The notes below the pieces were generated by a model, which saw only the letters and a program-made list of their open reading frames with translations, searched no databases and was not told the DNA's origin. The translations under genes were made by a program, and so were the position numbers. 64,000 bases of DNA, from assembly GCA_934129745.1 (NCBI GenBank), contig CAKOWZ010000005.1:20310-84309 (forward strand), written 5' to 3'. The stretch is from an uncultured Clostridia bacterium. GTDB lineage: Bacteria; Bacillota; Clostridia; TANB77; CAG-508. Shown here in pieces: positions 33,738 to 42,450 of this stretch; position 1 is the stretch's first letter, and each line of letters opens with the position of its first letter.

Positions 33738-34277
33738 ATGTCAAGAATAGGAAATAAACCTATAACAGTACCAGCAGGTGTTGAAGTTACATTAGATGGT
33801 AACCATATTACTGTTAAAGGACCTAAAGGAACTTTAGCAAAAGAATTACATAATAATATGGAAGTTACATTAGATGGTAATGTAATTACAGTTAAAAGAC
33901 CTAATGATGAAGCTTTCAACAGAAGTTTACATGGATTAACAAGAACACTTATTAACAACATGATAGAAGGTGTATTAAATGAATACTCTAGAACATTAGA
34001 AGTTAATGGTGTTGGATATAGAGCACAATTAAAAGGTAAAAAATTAGTAATGAACTTAGGATATTCACATCCAGTTGAAATGGATGCTCCAGAAGGAATT
34101 ACTTTTGAGGTTCCAAACCCTAATACAATTATTGTAAAAGGTGTTGATAAAGAAACTGTTGGTCAAACAGCAGCTGTTATCAGAACAAAAAGACCACCTG
34201 AAGTATATAGAGGTAAAGGTATTAAATATGCTGAAGAACATATTAGAAGAAAAGAAGGTAAAGCAGGTAAAAAATAA
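33738..34277 (+). CDS. rplF: 50S ribosomal protein L6
   Basis: 179 residues. The ATG at 33738 after AAGGAGGG gives the family start MSRIGNKPITVPAGV; an in-frame upstream start at 33696 is rejected. Two L6 domains are present (ITVKGPKGTLAKEL; KRPPEVYRGKGIKYAEEHI). A 124-base AT-rich spacer precedes rplR. Confidence 0.98.
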   Translation: MSRIGNKPITVPAGVEVTLDGNHITVKGPKGTLAKELHNNMEVTLDGNVITVKRPNDEAFNRSLHGLTRTLINNMIEGVLNEYSRTLEVNGVGYRAQLKGKKLVMNLGYSHPVEMDAPEGITFEVPNPNTIIVKGVDKETVGQTAAVIRTKRPPEVYRGKGIKYAEEHIRRKEGKAGKK

Positions 34278-34401
34278 AATTTTTTATCTGTCTAACCTAC
34301 ATAATTTTATTATGTATTTAGTAGAAAATTTATTAATAAATCAAATAATTAACCAATCGAATAAACTAATGCTGTTACATTAGTTAGAAAGGAGAATAAA
34401 A

Positions 34402-34761
34402 ATGGTTTCTAAAACAGATAGAAAATTTGAAGTTAGAAGAAGACATATAAGAGTTCGTAGAAAAATTAGTGGAACACCTGAATGTCCTAGAATGTGTGTT
34501 TATAGAAGTAACAACAACTTATTTGTTCAAGTAATTGATGATGTTGCTGGAAATACATTAGTTAGTGCTTCTACATTAGATAAAGAAGTAAAAACAAAAC
34601 ATTCAAATAAAGAAGCTGCTAAAGAAGTTGGGGCTTTAATAGCAAAAAGAGCTTTAGAAAAAAATATCAAAACTATTGTTTTTGATAGAAGTGGTTATGT
34701 ATATCATGGTGTAGTTAAAGAATTAGCAGAAGCTGCTAGAGAAGCAGGTTTAGAATTCTAA
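34402..34761 (+). CDS. rplR: 50S ribosomal protein L18
   Basis: 119 residues: RRRHIRVRRKISGTPECPRM, followed by CVYRSNNNLFVQVIDD and FDRSGYVYHGVVKELAEAAR. L18 binds 5S rRNA. AAAGGAG precedes the ATG. Confidence 0.98.
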   Translation: MVSKTDRKFEVRRRHIRVRRKISGTPECPRMCVYRSNNNLFVQVIDDVAGNTLVSASTLDKEVKTKHSNKEAAKEVGALIAKRALEKNIKTIVFDRSGYVYHGVVKELAEAAREAGLEF

Positions 34762-34833
34762 TTTTGAAACTAATCAATAAATGAATGAAAAGTATAACTT
34801 ACTTAAATTAATGAAGGAGGGAAAATTAAATCA

Positions 34834-35322
34834 ATGGAAAATACAGTAGCAGAATTAAAAGAAAAAGTTGTTGCTATAAACAGAGTTGCTAAAGTTGTTA
34901 AAGGTGGTAGAACTTTTAGATTTAGTGCTGTAGTTGTTGTTGGTGACGAAAATGGTCATGTAGGTGTTGGAAATGGTAAAGCAGCTGAAGTTCCAGATGC
35001 TATCAAAAAAGCAATTGAAGAAGCTAAGAAAAATTTAGTTGAAGTTCCAATCGTAAAAACAACTATACCTCATGAATTTGTTGGTACTTTTGGTAGTGCA
35101 AAAGTTATGTTAAAACCGGCTACAGAAGGTACTGGAGTTATCGCTGGTGGAAGCGTTAGACCAGTTCTAGAACTTGCAGGTTATAAAAACATCAGAACAA
35201 AAGTTATAGGAACAAATAATCCTAGAAACGTTGTTTACGCTACAATTGAAGGTTTAAAATCAATGAAAACTATTGAACAAGTAGCTGCAAAAAGAGGTAA
35301 AAAAGTAACTGATATATTATAA
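34834..35322 (+). CDS. rpsE: 30S ribosomal protein S5
   Basis: 162 residues: KVVAINRVAKVVKGGRTFRF, then GVGNGKAAEVPDAIKKAIEE and GSVRPVLELAGYKNIRTKVI. S5 is important for decoding accuracy. GAAGGAGGG lies 13 bases upstream. Normally rpmD (L30) follows; here a hairpin and rplO follow. Confidence 0.98.
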   Translation: MENTVAELKEKVVAINRVAKVVKGGRTFRFSAVVVVGDENGHVGVGNGKAAEVPDAIKKAIEEAKKNLVEVPIVKTTIPHEFVGTFGSAKVMLKPATEGTGVIAGGSVRPVLELAGYKNIRTKVIGTNNPRNVVYATIEGLKSMKTIEQVAAKRGKKVTDIL

Positions 35323-35332
35323 TATTATTGTG

Positions 35333-35364
35333 TAGAAAATTTTAACAATATGTTAAATTTTCTA
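35333..35364 (+). terminator. Hairpin between rpsE and rplO, where rpmD would be expected
   Basis: TAGAAAATTTTAACA pairs with TGTTAAATTTTCTA (one-base bulge), loop ATA. There is no clear T tail, so it may be a partial terminator or processing site. The 142-base gap (35323-35464) has no L30 ORF. Confidence 0.5.
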
Positions 35365-35464
35365 GACAAAATATTTAATAATTTAATTTGTAAATTTTTA
35401 TTGAAATAAAAAAATTTATAGTATATACTAAATATAATTAAAATTAAGGAGGTGTAACCGCGCA

Positions 35465-35899
35465 ATGAAATTAGATGAATTAAGCCCAGCACAAGAAGGA
35501 AAGACAAGAACTAGGGTAGGACGTGGAATAGGTTCAGGACTAGGCAAAACTTCTGGAAGAGGTCATAAAGGTCAAAAAGCTAGATCAGGTGGCGGAGTAA
35601 GAAGAGGTTTTGAAGGTGGTCAAACACCATTATATAGAAGATTACCAAAAAGAGGATTTACAAACATTCATGCTAAAAATTATACAGAAGTAACTTTAAC
35701 AATGTTAAATAAAGCTACAACTGAAGAAGTTACAGCTGAAAGTTTAATATCTGATGGAATCATCAGTAAAGCTAATGATGGTATCGTAGTAATAGCTACA
35801 GGAAACTTAGAGAAAAAATTAGCTGTTAAAGCTAAAAGATTTACTAAAGCTGCTCAAGAAAAAATCGAAGCTTTAGGAGGAAAGACAGAGGTGATTTAA
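35465..35899 (+). CDS. rplO: 50S ribosomal protein L15
   Basis: 144 residues: MKLDELSPAQEGKTRTRVGR, then GIGSGLGKTSGRGHKGQKAR and GFEGGQTPLYRRLPKRGFTN. GGAGGTG precedes the ATG. secY begins directly after the stop, with its ribosome site (AGAGGTG) inside the rplO end. Confidence 0.98.
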   Translation: MKLDELSPAQEGKTRTRVGRGIGSGLGKTSGRGHKGQKARSGGGVRRGFEGGQTPLYRRLPKRGFTNIHAKNYTEVTLTMLNKATTEEVTAESLISDGIISKANDGIVVIATGNLEKKLAVKAKRFTKAAQEKIEALGGKTEVI

Positions 35900-37255
35900 T
35901 TGTTTAACACCATTAAAAATGCTTTTAAGACTCCAGATGTAAGAAAAAGAGTGTTATATACATTATTATTAATAGTAATATTTAGATTAGGGTGCTATAT
36001 TACAGTACCAAACGTAGATACAGTTGCATTATCAAGTTTAAGCCAAAATGGTTTGGTTGGGCTTATTAATACAATTTCAGGAGGAGCCTTTTCAAGGTTA
36101 TCCATATTTGCAATGTCAATTACTCCATATATCACAGCATCAATTGTTATTCAATTATTAGCTATGATAATTCCTTCTTTAGAAAAACTAACTAAAGAAG
36201 GAGGAGAAGAAGGTAGAAACAAAGTTAACAGATACACAAAAATCTTAACTGTTGTTCTTGCATTAATTGAAGGATTGGGATTATTTTTCTCATATAGATC
36301 AATATTTATAGGTGCATATGCAACATCAGGATTTGAAAGATTTTTAACAGGATTTGTGGTTGTTTTATCTTTTATGGCAGGTACTTCATTCCTTATGTGG
36401 TTAGGAGATCAAATCACAAATAAAGGAATTGGAAATGGTATATCAATTTTGATATTTGTTGGAATCGTTTCTGGATTACCAACAGCTATACAAAGTATTT
36501 CTGAAAAATTATTATTAAATGGTAGATTTAGTACAGCAAATTTAATAATAACTTTAGCAATATTAATAGGTGCTTTGATTTTAGTTTCAGGTGTTGTATT
36601 TGTACAACAAGCTGAAAGAAAAGTTCCAGTACAATATTCTAAAAAAGTAGTAGGAAGAAAAATGATGGGTGCACAAAATACACATATTCCATTAAAACTA
36701 GCTATGGCTGGGGTAATGCCAATAATTTTTGCTTCATCATTTATGACATTCCCTGCTATGATTATACAAATATTTAAACCAGAAATTGCAAGTCAATCAG
36801 GCTTTTTAGCTGGATTATTTAAATTATCAATTGCAACTTCAACAACAACATTAGCAAATGGTGTAAAAGTTCCAATTGGATATGTAATTGCAAATGCGTT
36901 AATTTATTTGTTACTTATTGTTGGATTTACATTTTTCTACACATATGCAACATTTAATCCTGCAGAAGTATCAAGCAATATTAAGAAAAACGGTGGATTT
37001 ATTCCAGGAATAAGAGCAGGAAAACCTACAACTCAATATTTGTCATCAATAATTTCTAAATTGACATGGGTTGGTGGATTGTTCTTAGCTTTAATTGCTA
37101 TAATACCTATGTTTGCAAGATTTGGAGCTTTAGGAGATTTAAATCTAGCCTTTGGAGGTACATCAATACTTATTGTAGTAGGTGTAGCATTGGAAACTGT
37201 TCAACAATTAGAATCATACTTAGTAATGAGACATTATAAAGGATTTCTTAACTAA
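35900..37255 (+). CDS. secY: Preprotein translocase subunit SecY
   Basis: 451 residues from a TTG start immediately after the rplO stop. Ten transmembrane helices are expected. Landmarks are LGCYITVPNVD, the plug region with GAFSRLSIFAMSITPYITAS, and the cytosolic loop PVQYSKKVVGRKMMGAQNTH. SecY is the protein-conducting channel for Sec export. It is followed by a hairpin and a structured spacer before adk. Confidence 0.97.
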   Translation: MFNTIKNAFKTPDVRKRVLYTLLLIVIFRLGCYITVPNVDTVALSSLSQNGLVGLINTISGGAFSRLSIFAMSITPYITASIVIQLLAMIIPSLEKLTKEGGEEGRNKVNRYTKILTVVLALIEGLGLFFSYRSIFIGAYATSGFERFLTGFVVVLSFMAGTSFLMWLGDQITNKGIGNGISILIFVGIVSGLPTAIQSISEKLLLNGRFSTANLIITLAILIGALILVSGVVFVQQAERKVPVQYSKKVVGRKMMGAQNTHIPLKLAMAGVMPIIFASSFMTFPAMIIQIFKPEIASQSGFLAGLFKLSIATSTTTLANGVKVPIGYVIANALIYLLLIVGFTFFYTYATFNPAEVSSNIKKNGGFIPGIRAGKPTTQYLSSIISKLTWVGGLFLALIAIIPMFARFGALGDLNLAFGGTSILIVVGVALETVQQLESYLVMRHYKGFLN

Positions 37256-37269
37256 ATCCTGTACTATAA

Positions 37270-37336
37270 TAAACAAATGAGGTTGGAAGAGAGAATTTTT
37301 ATATCACTTCCAACTTCAAAATTTGTTTATTATATA
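37270..37336 (+). terminator. Hairpin after secY
   Basis: AAACAAAT and GTTGGAAG on the left pair with CTTCCAAC and ATTTGTTT on the right, giving nested stems. It is followed by TATTATATAATTTTTT. It may partly end the spc transcript. Confidence 0.65.
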
Positions 37337-37379
37337 ATTTTTTAAATGACTAATATAAATTTAGTTATTTAAAAAGTTA

Positions 37380-37470
37380 TATAATATACCCAATATGGAA
37401 GGTTCTGTTTGGGTAAATCTATAAATTATATAATAAATATGCCTGAGTAGAACCATCACTATTAGGCAAA
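37380..37470 (+). promoter_or_regulatory. Structured leader before adk
   Basis: ACCCAA...TTGGGT (about 37388-37414), GCCT...AGGC (about 37442-37468), and a GGTTCT (about 37402)/AGAACC (about 37449) complement linking both loops could form a pseudoknot-like fold upstream of the adk ribosome site. No ORF. Regulatory function is speculative. Confidence 0.35.
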
Positions 37471-37488
37471 AAAGGAGACGTGAACATT

Positions 37489-38148
37489 ATGATTATAATT
37501 ATGTTAGGTGCACAAGGAACTGGAAAGGGAACAGTAGCAGGAGTTTTAAACAAACAAAATGGTTGGGTTCAATTATCAACAGGAGATATATTTAGAGAAA
37601 ATATATCAAAAGGAACAGAATTAGGAATTGAAGCTAATAAATATATTTCAAAAGGATGTCTAGTTCCAGATGAAATTACAATATCTATGGTTGAAAAAAG
37701 ATTAGATGAATTAAAAAATGAAGAAGGTATTATATTAGATGGATTCCCAAGAAATATTGAACAAGCAAAAAAATTAGATGAGATTTTAGAATCTAAAGGA
37801 CAAAAAGTTGATTGGGTTATTAATTTGGAAACTCCTAGAGATGAAATTATTGAAAGAATGATGAATAGAAGAGTATGTCCAAAATGTAAAGCAACATATA
37901 ATTTAAAATTACATCCTTCTAAAGTTGAAGGTATTTGTGATAATTGTGGAACAGAATTAGTTATAAGAGCTGATGATAGTGATGAAAATGCTATTAAGAA
38001 AAGATTAGAAATTTATGATACACAAACCAAACCAGTAGTTGATTTTTATAATAAAAAAGGAATTGTAATTGTTGAAGAAATAAGTGAAAGAATAAATAGA
38101 TTTGCTGAAGATGCATGCAAAGATTTTATGAGTAAAATTCAAAAATAA
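37489..38148 (+). CDS. adk: Adenylate kinase (zinc-type LID)
   Basis: About 219 residues from the ATG at 37489, which gives the family-like start MIIIMLGAQGTGKGT; a GTG at 37480 is too close to AAAGGAG. It interconverts ATP + AMP and 2 ADP. It has DGFPRN, the long LID with four cysteines (CPKC...CDNC) for zinc, and RADDSDENAIKKRL. The P-loop reads GAQGTGKGT instead of the usual GPPGAGKGT but fits Walker A. It lies in its standard place between secY and map. Confidence 0.95.
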   Translation: MIIIMLGAQGTGKGTVAGVLNKQNGWVQLSTGDIFRENISKGTELGIEANKYISKGCLVPDEITISMVEKRLDELKNEEGIILDGFPRNIEQAKKLDEILESKGQKVDWVINLETPRDEIIERMMNRRVCPKCKATYNLKLHPSKVEGICDNCGTELVIRADDSDENAIKKRLEIYDTQTKPVVDFYNKKGIVIVEEISERINRFAEDACKDFMSKIQK

Positions 38149-38322
38149 TCTATAACACTGTTGCAAATCTGCTACTAAAAATACAGAAATATATATTTAT
38201 TACATAGTTCTATATTTTTAGATACTCGAGTTTTTGAGAGTTAGTAAAGATAGTATAGTATTTATGATGATTTAAATATAATAAATGTGTATAAATGATT
38301 AGTGTAAAAAGGAAGTAATGAA

Positions 38323-39093
38323 ATGGTAACTATAAAATCAAAAAGTGAAATTGAAAAAATGAGAGAAGCTTGTAGGGTTACAGCTTTGGTTCATGAAGAA
38401 GTAAAGAAAAATATTAGACCTGGTATTACAACTTTGGAGTTAGACAAAATTGCTGAAAAGGTTATGAGAGAAAATGGAGGATTTCCAGCTCAAAAAGGAT
38501 ATGACCCTGGAATTAAAGGTGTTCCACCTTTTGAATATGCAACATGTATATCTATTAATGATGAGGTTATTCATGGAATACCATCTAGTAGAGTTAAATT
38601 AAAAGAAGGCGATGTTGTAAGTATTGATACAGTTGTTTTAAAAGATGGTTTTAATGGTGATGCAGCAAGAACTTATGTTGTTGGAAAAGGAAGTAAACCA
38701 GCTTATGATTTATTAAATGTAACTGAACAAGCTTTTTATGAAGGTATAAAATATGCTGTTAAAGGAAATAGAATTGGTGATGTTTGTCATGCAATTGGTG
38801 AATTTGTAAAGAAAAATGGATATTCTGTTGTAAGAGAATTTCAAGGACATGGAATTGGAAGACAAATGCATGAAGATCCAGGCATTCCAAATTATGGTAA
38901 ACCTGGTAGAGGAATAAGACTTGAACCTGGTATGACTCTAGCAATTGAACCAATGGTAATTCAAGGAAAACCAGATATTTTAGAGCTTGATGATGGATGG
39001 ACAATTGTAACAGAAGATGCAAGTTTATCTGCACATTATGAAAATACAATTTTAATTACAGAAAATGAGCCAGAAATATTGACTTTATTATAA
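38323..39093 (+). CDS. map: Methionine aminopeptidase, type I
   Basis: 256 residues. It removes the initiator Met from nascent proteins. It starts MVTIKSKSEIEKMREACRVT. Metal ligands are visible in DTVVLKDGFNGDAARTYVVG, in the His of QGHGIGRQMHEDPGIPNYG, and in the Glu residues of AIEPMV and HYENTIL. The gene has the usual adk-map-infA position. A weak GGAAG site precedes the ATG. Confidence 0.97.
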   Translation: MVTIKSKSEIEKMREACRVTALVHEEVKKNIRPGITTLELDKIAEKVMRENGGFPAQKGYDPGIKGVPPFEYATCISINDEVIHGIPSSRVKLKEGDVVSIDTVVLKDGFNGDAARTYVVGKGSKPAYDLLNVTEQAFYEGIKYAVKGNRIGDVCHAIGEFVKKNGYSVVREFQGHGIGRQMHEDPGIPNYGKPGRGIRLEPGMTLAIEPMVIQGKPDILELDDGWTIVTEDASLSAHYENTILITENEPEILTLL

Positions 39094-39205
39094 AATTATT
39101 ATATAATATAAAAGCTATTATGGAATAATTTGTAAAACAAATTTACAAATTATTCCTAAAATAAGAAAATTAAATCAATTAAGTTTAAAAAATCGGGAGG
39201 TTAAA

Positions 39206-39424
39206 ATGGCAAAAGAAGATGTTATTGAATTAGAAGGAACAGTTGTAGAAGCTTTACCTAACACAAATTTCAAAGTTGAACTTGAAAATGGACATCAAAT
39301 TTTAGCTCATATCTCAGGAAAACTTAGAATGAATTATATCAAAATTCTTCCTGGAGATAAAGTAAAAGTTGAGTTATCTCCATATGACTTAACAAGAGGA
39401 AGAATTACTTGGAGAGCAAAATAA
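39206..39424 (+). CDS. infA: Translation initiation factor IF-1
   Basis: 72 residues, an S1-like OB fold: MAKEDVIELEGTVVEALPNT, KVELENGHQILAHISGKLRM and the basic end LTRGRITWRAK. It blocks the A site during initiation. GGGAGG precedes the ATG. Confidence 0.98.
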   Translation: MAKEDVIELEGTVVEALPNTNFKVELENGHQILAHISGKLRMNYIKILPGDKVKVELSPYDLTRGRITWRAK

Positions 39425-39448
39425 TTTAAAATTAATATACAAAAGCAA

Positions 39449-39558
39449 ATAGTGTTTAAATAATTTATGAGGTGCGATGTGAGATGTATATAATTACATT
39501 TAGCCTGTATGTTCTATACGTCTGACCTCACGCATCATTAAAATTATGCAAACACTAT
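39449..39558 (+). other. Large inverted-repeat RNA element between infA and rpmJ
   Basis: ATAGTGTTT (39449-39457) pairs with AAACACTAT (39550-39558), and ATAATTT (39460-39466) with AAATTAT (39541-39547). Inner segments ATGA..TGCG/CGCATCAT, TGAG/CTCA and ATGTATA/TATACGT continue the stem. The arm is about 45 bases. It could be a leader element for rpmJ-rpsM or an attenuator. Confidence 0.55.
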
Positions 39559-39599
39559 ATGTAGGTTATTGTAACAAATATTACAGGAGGTGTAGTGAA

Positions 39600-39713
39600 A
39601 TGAAAGTAAGACCATCAGTTAAAAAAATGTGTGAAAAATGCAAAGTAATCAAAAGAAAAGGTGTTATTAGAGTAATTTGTGAAAATCCTAAACACAAACA
39701 AAGACAAGGATAA
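39600..39713 (+). CDS. rpmJ: 50S ribosomal protein L36
   Basis: 37 residues: MKVRPSVKKMCEKCKVIKRK, then GVIRVICENPKHKQRQG. This is the zinc-binding form with C-x2-C...C...H. The ATG follows ACAGGAGG. The 205-base spacer to rpsM contains an ACACAAATTA/TAATTTGTGT hairpin (from about 39737). Confidence 0.97.
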   Translation: MKVRPSVKKMCEKCKVIKRKGVIRVICENPKHKQRQG

Positions 39714-39918
39714 TTTTTAGGATAAAATTGGTATTAACACAAATTATGATAAGCGGCTGATAAATTATTTAATTTGTGTTTATATAAATATTTTATATTG
39801 CTTAAAGATTAATATAGTTAAGAAATCCGAATTAATTATATTAATGCATTTCACCTTTATTCAAATATAAAATAATAAAAATAATAATATAACAAAATAT
39901 TTTGGAGGTGCTAAAATA

Positions 39919-40284
39919 ATGGCTCGTATATCAGGAGTAGATTTACCTAGAGAAAAAAGAGTAGAAATTGGTTTAACATATATTTATGGAATTGGATTAC
40001 CAAGTTCACAAAAAATATTAAAACAAGCTGGAGTAAACCCAGATACTAGAGTAAAAGATTTAACTGATGACCAAGTACAAGCAATCAGAAATGCTATGGA
40101 AGGTTATTTAGTTGAAGGTGACTTACGTAGAGAAGTTGCTCTTAATATTAAGAGATTAACAGAAATAGGATGCTACAGAGGATTAAGACATAGAAGAGGA
40201 TTACCAGTTAGAGGACAAAGAACAAAAACTAATGCTCGTACAAGAAAAGGTCCTAGAAAATTAGTAAGTAAAAGTAAAAAATAA
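39919..40284 (+). CDS. rpsM: 30S ribosomal protein S13
   Basis: 121 residues: MARISGVDLPREKRVEIGLT, CYRGLRHRRGLPVRGQRTKT and the basic tail NARTRKGPRKLVSKSKK. S13 contacts the P-site tRNA. GGAGGTG precedes the ATG. Confidence 0.98.
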   Translation: MARISGVDLPREKRVEIGLTYIYGIGLPSSQKILKQAGVNPDTRVKDLTDDQVQAIRNAMEGYLVEGDLRREVALNIKRLTEIGCYRGLRHRRGLPVRGQRTKTNARTRKGPRKLVSKSKK

Positions 40285-40303
40285 TTAGGGAGGTAAAACA
40301 TAA

Positions 40304-40702
40304 ATGGCTACTAAAAATGTAACAAAAAGAGTTACTAGAAGAAGAGATAGAAAAAATATCGAAAAAGGTATGGCTCATATCCATTCTAGTTTTAATAATA
40401 CAATAGTTACAATATCTGATGTTCAAGGTAATGTTTTATCTTGGGCAAGTGCTGGACAATTAGGATTTAAAGGTTCTAGAAAAAGTACACCATTTGCAGC
40501 TGGAGAAGCAGCTGAAACAGCAGCTAAAACAGCTATGGAACATGGTTTAAAATCAGTAGAAGTATTTGTAAAAGGACCAGGAGCTGGTCGTGAAGCAGCT
40601 ATAAGATCATTACAAGCTGCAGGGTTAGAAATAAGCAGTATTAAAGATGTAACACCAATACCACACAATGGTTGTAGACCACCAAAAAGACGTCGTGTTT
40701 AA
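40304..40702 (+). CDS. rpsK: 30S ribosomal protein S11
   Basis: 132 residues: GMAHIHSSFNNTIVTISDVQ, GFKGSRKSTPFAAGEAAE and the end IPHNGCRPPKRRRV. S11 is in the 30S platform. GGGAGG precedes the ATG. Confidence 0.98.
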   Translation: MATKNVTKRVTRRRDRKNIEKGMAHIHSSFNNTIVTISDVQGNVLSWASAGQLGFKGSRKSTPFAAGEAAETAAKTAMEHGLKSVEVFVKGPGAGREAAIRSLQAAGLEISSIKDVTPIPHNGCRPPKRRRV

Positions 40703-40738
40703 TAAATTATAAGTGAAATATTAAGGAAGGTGAAATTA

Positions 40739-41335
40739 ATGTCAAGATATAGAGAACCTGTTTTAAAAAGATGTAGATATCTTGGAATCAGTCCAACTGT
40801 TATTGGTATTGATAAAGAATCTAATCGTAAACCAGCAGGTAATAAACATAAAAAAGTTTCTGAATATGCTATTCAGTTAAAAGAAAAGCAAAAATTGAAA
40901 TTTATATATGGAGTTGGAGAAAAACAATTTAGAAAATATTATACAATTGCATATAACAAAAAAGGAAATACAGGTGAAATATTACTACAAATATTAGAAA
41001 GTAGATTAGATAACATTGTATTTAGATTAGGATATGCTAGAACAAGAGCTGAAGCTAGAATGCAAGTATCACATGGTGCTTTCCAAGTTAATGGACATAA
41101 AGTTGATATAGCTTCATATATCGTAAAACCAGGTGACGAAATTGCTGTAAGAGAAATCAGAAAAGATAATGGTACAATTAAAGCTAGTGTTGAAGAAACA
41201 GCTTCAAGATTAGTACCATCATGGTTAGAAAAAAATATTGATAATTTATCAGGTAAAGTGGTAAAAGAACCATCAAGAGAAGATATCGACTACCCAGTTG
41301 AAGAACATTTAATAGTAGAGCTTTACTCAAAATAA
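40739..41335 (+). CDS. rpsD: 30S ribosomal protein S4
   Basis: 198 residues from the ATG at 40739 after AAGGAAGGTG, giving MSRYREPVLKRCRYLGISPT. It has the S4 RNA-binding domain (RLDNIVFRLGYARTRAEARM, QVSHGAFQVNGHKVD). It lacks the N-terminal zinc cysteines of some S4 proteins. S4 starts 30S assembly. Its position in the alpha operon before rpoA is common in Clostridia. Confidence 0.97.
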   Translation: MSRYREPVLKRCRYLGISPTVIGIDKESNRKPAGNKHKKVSEYAIQLKEKQKLKFIYGVGEKQFRKYYTIAYNKKGNTGEILLQILESRLDNIVFRLGYARTRAEARMQVSHGAFQVNGHKVDIASYIVKPGDEIAVREIRKDNGTIKASVEETASRLVPSWLEKNIDNLSGKVVKEPSREDIDYPVEEHLIVELYSK

Positions 41336-41460
41336 TGGTTGTAAATGTGTTAAAGAAAAAATTACAATATTTAAACGGTTTTGTTTACAAAATATGGACA
41401 AATATGAAATTTTACTTTAAGACTGAATTTAATAAAATGATTAATTATTAGGAGGTAAAA

Positions 41461-42408
41461 ATGATAGAATTTGAAAAGCCAAATATTAAATGCTTAGAGA
41501 TCGACAATGAAAAAAATTATGCTAAATTTGTTTGTGAGCCATTAGAAAGAGGATATGGTATTACAATAGGAAATTCATTAAGAAGAATATTACTTTCATC
41601 ATTACCAGGAAGTGCAATAACTGGAGTTAAAATTGATGGTGTATTACATGAGTTTTCAACAATACCAAATGTAGTAGAAGATGTACCAGAGATAATTGTT
41701 AATCTAAAAAATGTAAGATTAAAATTAGATAAAAATGAAGAAAAAATTCTAAGAATTAACTTTAAAGGAGAAGGTGAAGTTACTGCAGGAGATATAATTA
41801 CTGATGGAACAGTTGAAGTTTTAAATCCAGATTTACATATAGCTACTGTTTCAGAAGGTGGTTCACTTGTTATGGAATTAACAGCTGAAATGGGTAGAGG
41901 ATACAATACAGCTGAAAAGAACAAAAAGGAAAACCAACCTTTAGGAGTACTTCCAATAGATTCTATCTACACACCAGTTAAAAAAGTTAATTATTCAGTT
42001 GAAAACACTAGAGTTGGACAAATGGTTGATTATGATAAATTAACAATCGAAGTTTGGACAGATGGAAGTTTAAAACCATATGAAGCTTTAAGCTTAGCTG
42101 CTAAAGTTATGACTGGACATTTAGACTTATTTATAGATTTATCTGAAGCTACAAAAAATACTCAAGTAATGATTGAAAAAGAAGAATTCAAGAAAGAAAA
42201 AGTATTAGAAATGGCTATTGAAGAATTAGAATTATCTGTTAGATCATTTAACTGTTTAAAAAGAGCTAATATTTCTACAGTTGAAGATTTAACAAATAAA
42301 ACTGAATCAGATATGATGAAAGTTAGAAATCTTGGTAAAAAATCTTTAGATGAAGTAACAAATAAATTACATTCATTAGGATTAGATTTTGCTAAGGAAG
42401 AAGAATAA
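41461..42408 (+). CDS. rpoA: RNA polymerase alpha subunit
   Basis: 315 residues. The N-terminal assembly domain has GYGITIGNSLRRILLSSLPG and EKNKKENQPLGVLPIDSIYT. The C-terminal UP-element-binding domain (about residues 245-310) has ELELSVRSFNCLKRANISTV and MKVRNLGKKSLDEV. AGGAGG precedes the ATG, and rplQ follows as usual. Confidence 0.98.
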   Translation: MIEFEKPNIKCLEIDNEKNYAKFVCEPLERGYGITIGNSLRRILLSSLPGSAITGVKIDGVLHEFSTIPNVVEDVPEIIVNLKNVRLKLDKNEEKILRINFKGEGEVTAGDIITDGTVEVLNPDLHIATVSEGGSLVMELTAEMGRGYNTAEKNKKENQPLGVLPIDSIYTPVKKVNYSVENTRVGQMVDYDKLTIEVWTDGSLKPYEALSLAAKVMTGHLDLFIDLSEATKNTQVMIEKEEFKKEKVLEMAIEELELSVRSFNCLKRANISTVEDLTNKTESDMMKVRNLGKKSLDEVTNKLHSLGLDFAKEEE

Positions 42409-42450
42409 AATCAAAATTTTACTTATTAATAAAAAGAGAGGGTGAAAAAA

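Noticed and set aside
34141..34383. Small + strand ORF overlapping the rplF end
   Set aside because: It overlaps rplF in another frame and has no ribosome site. Its tail is AT-rich spacer.
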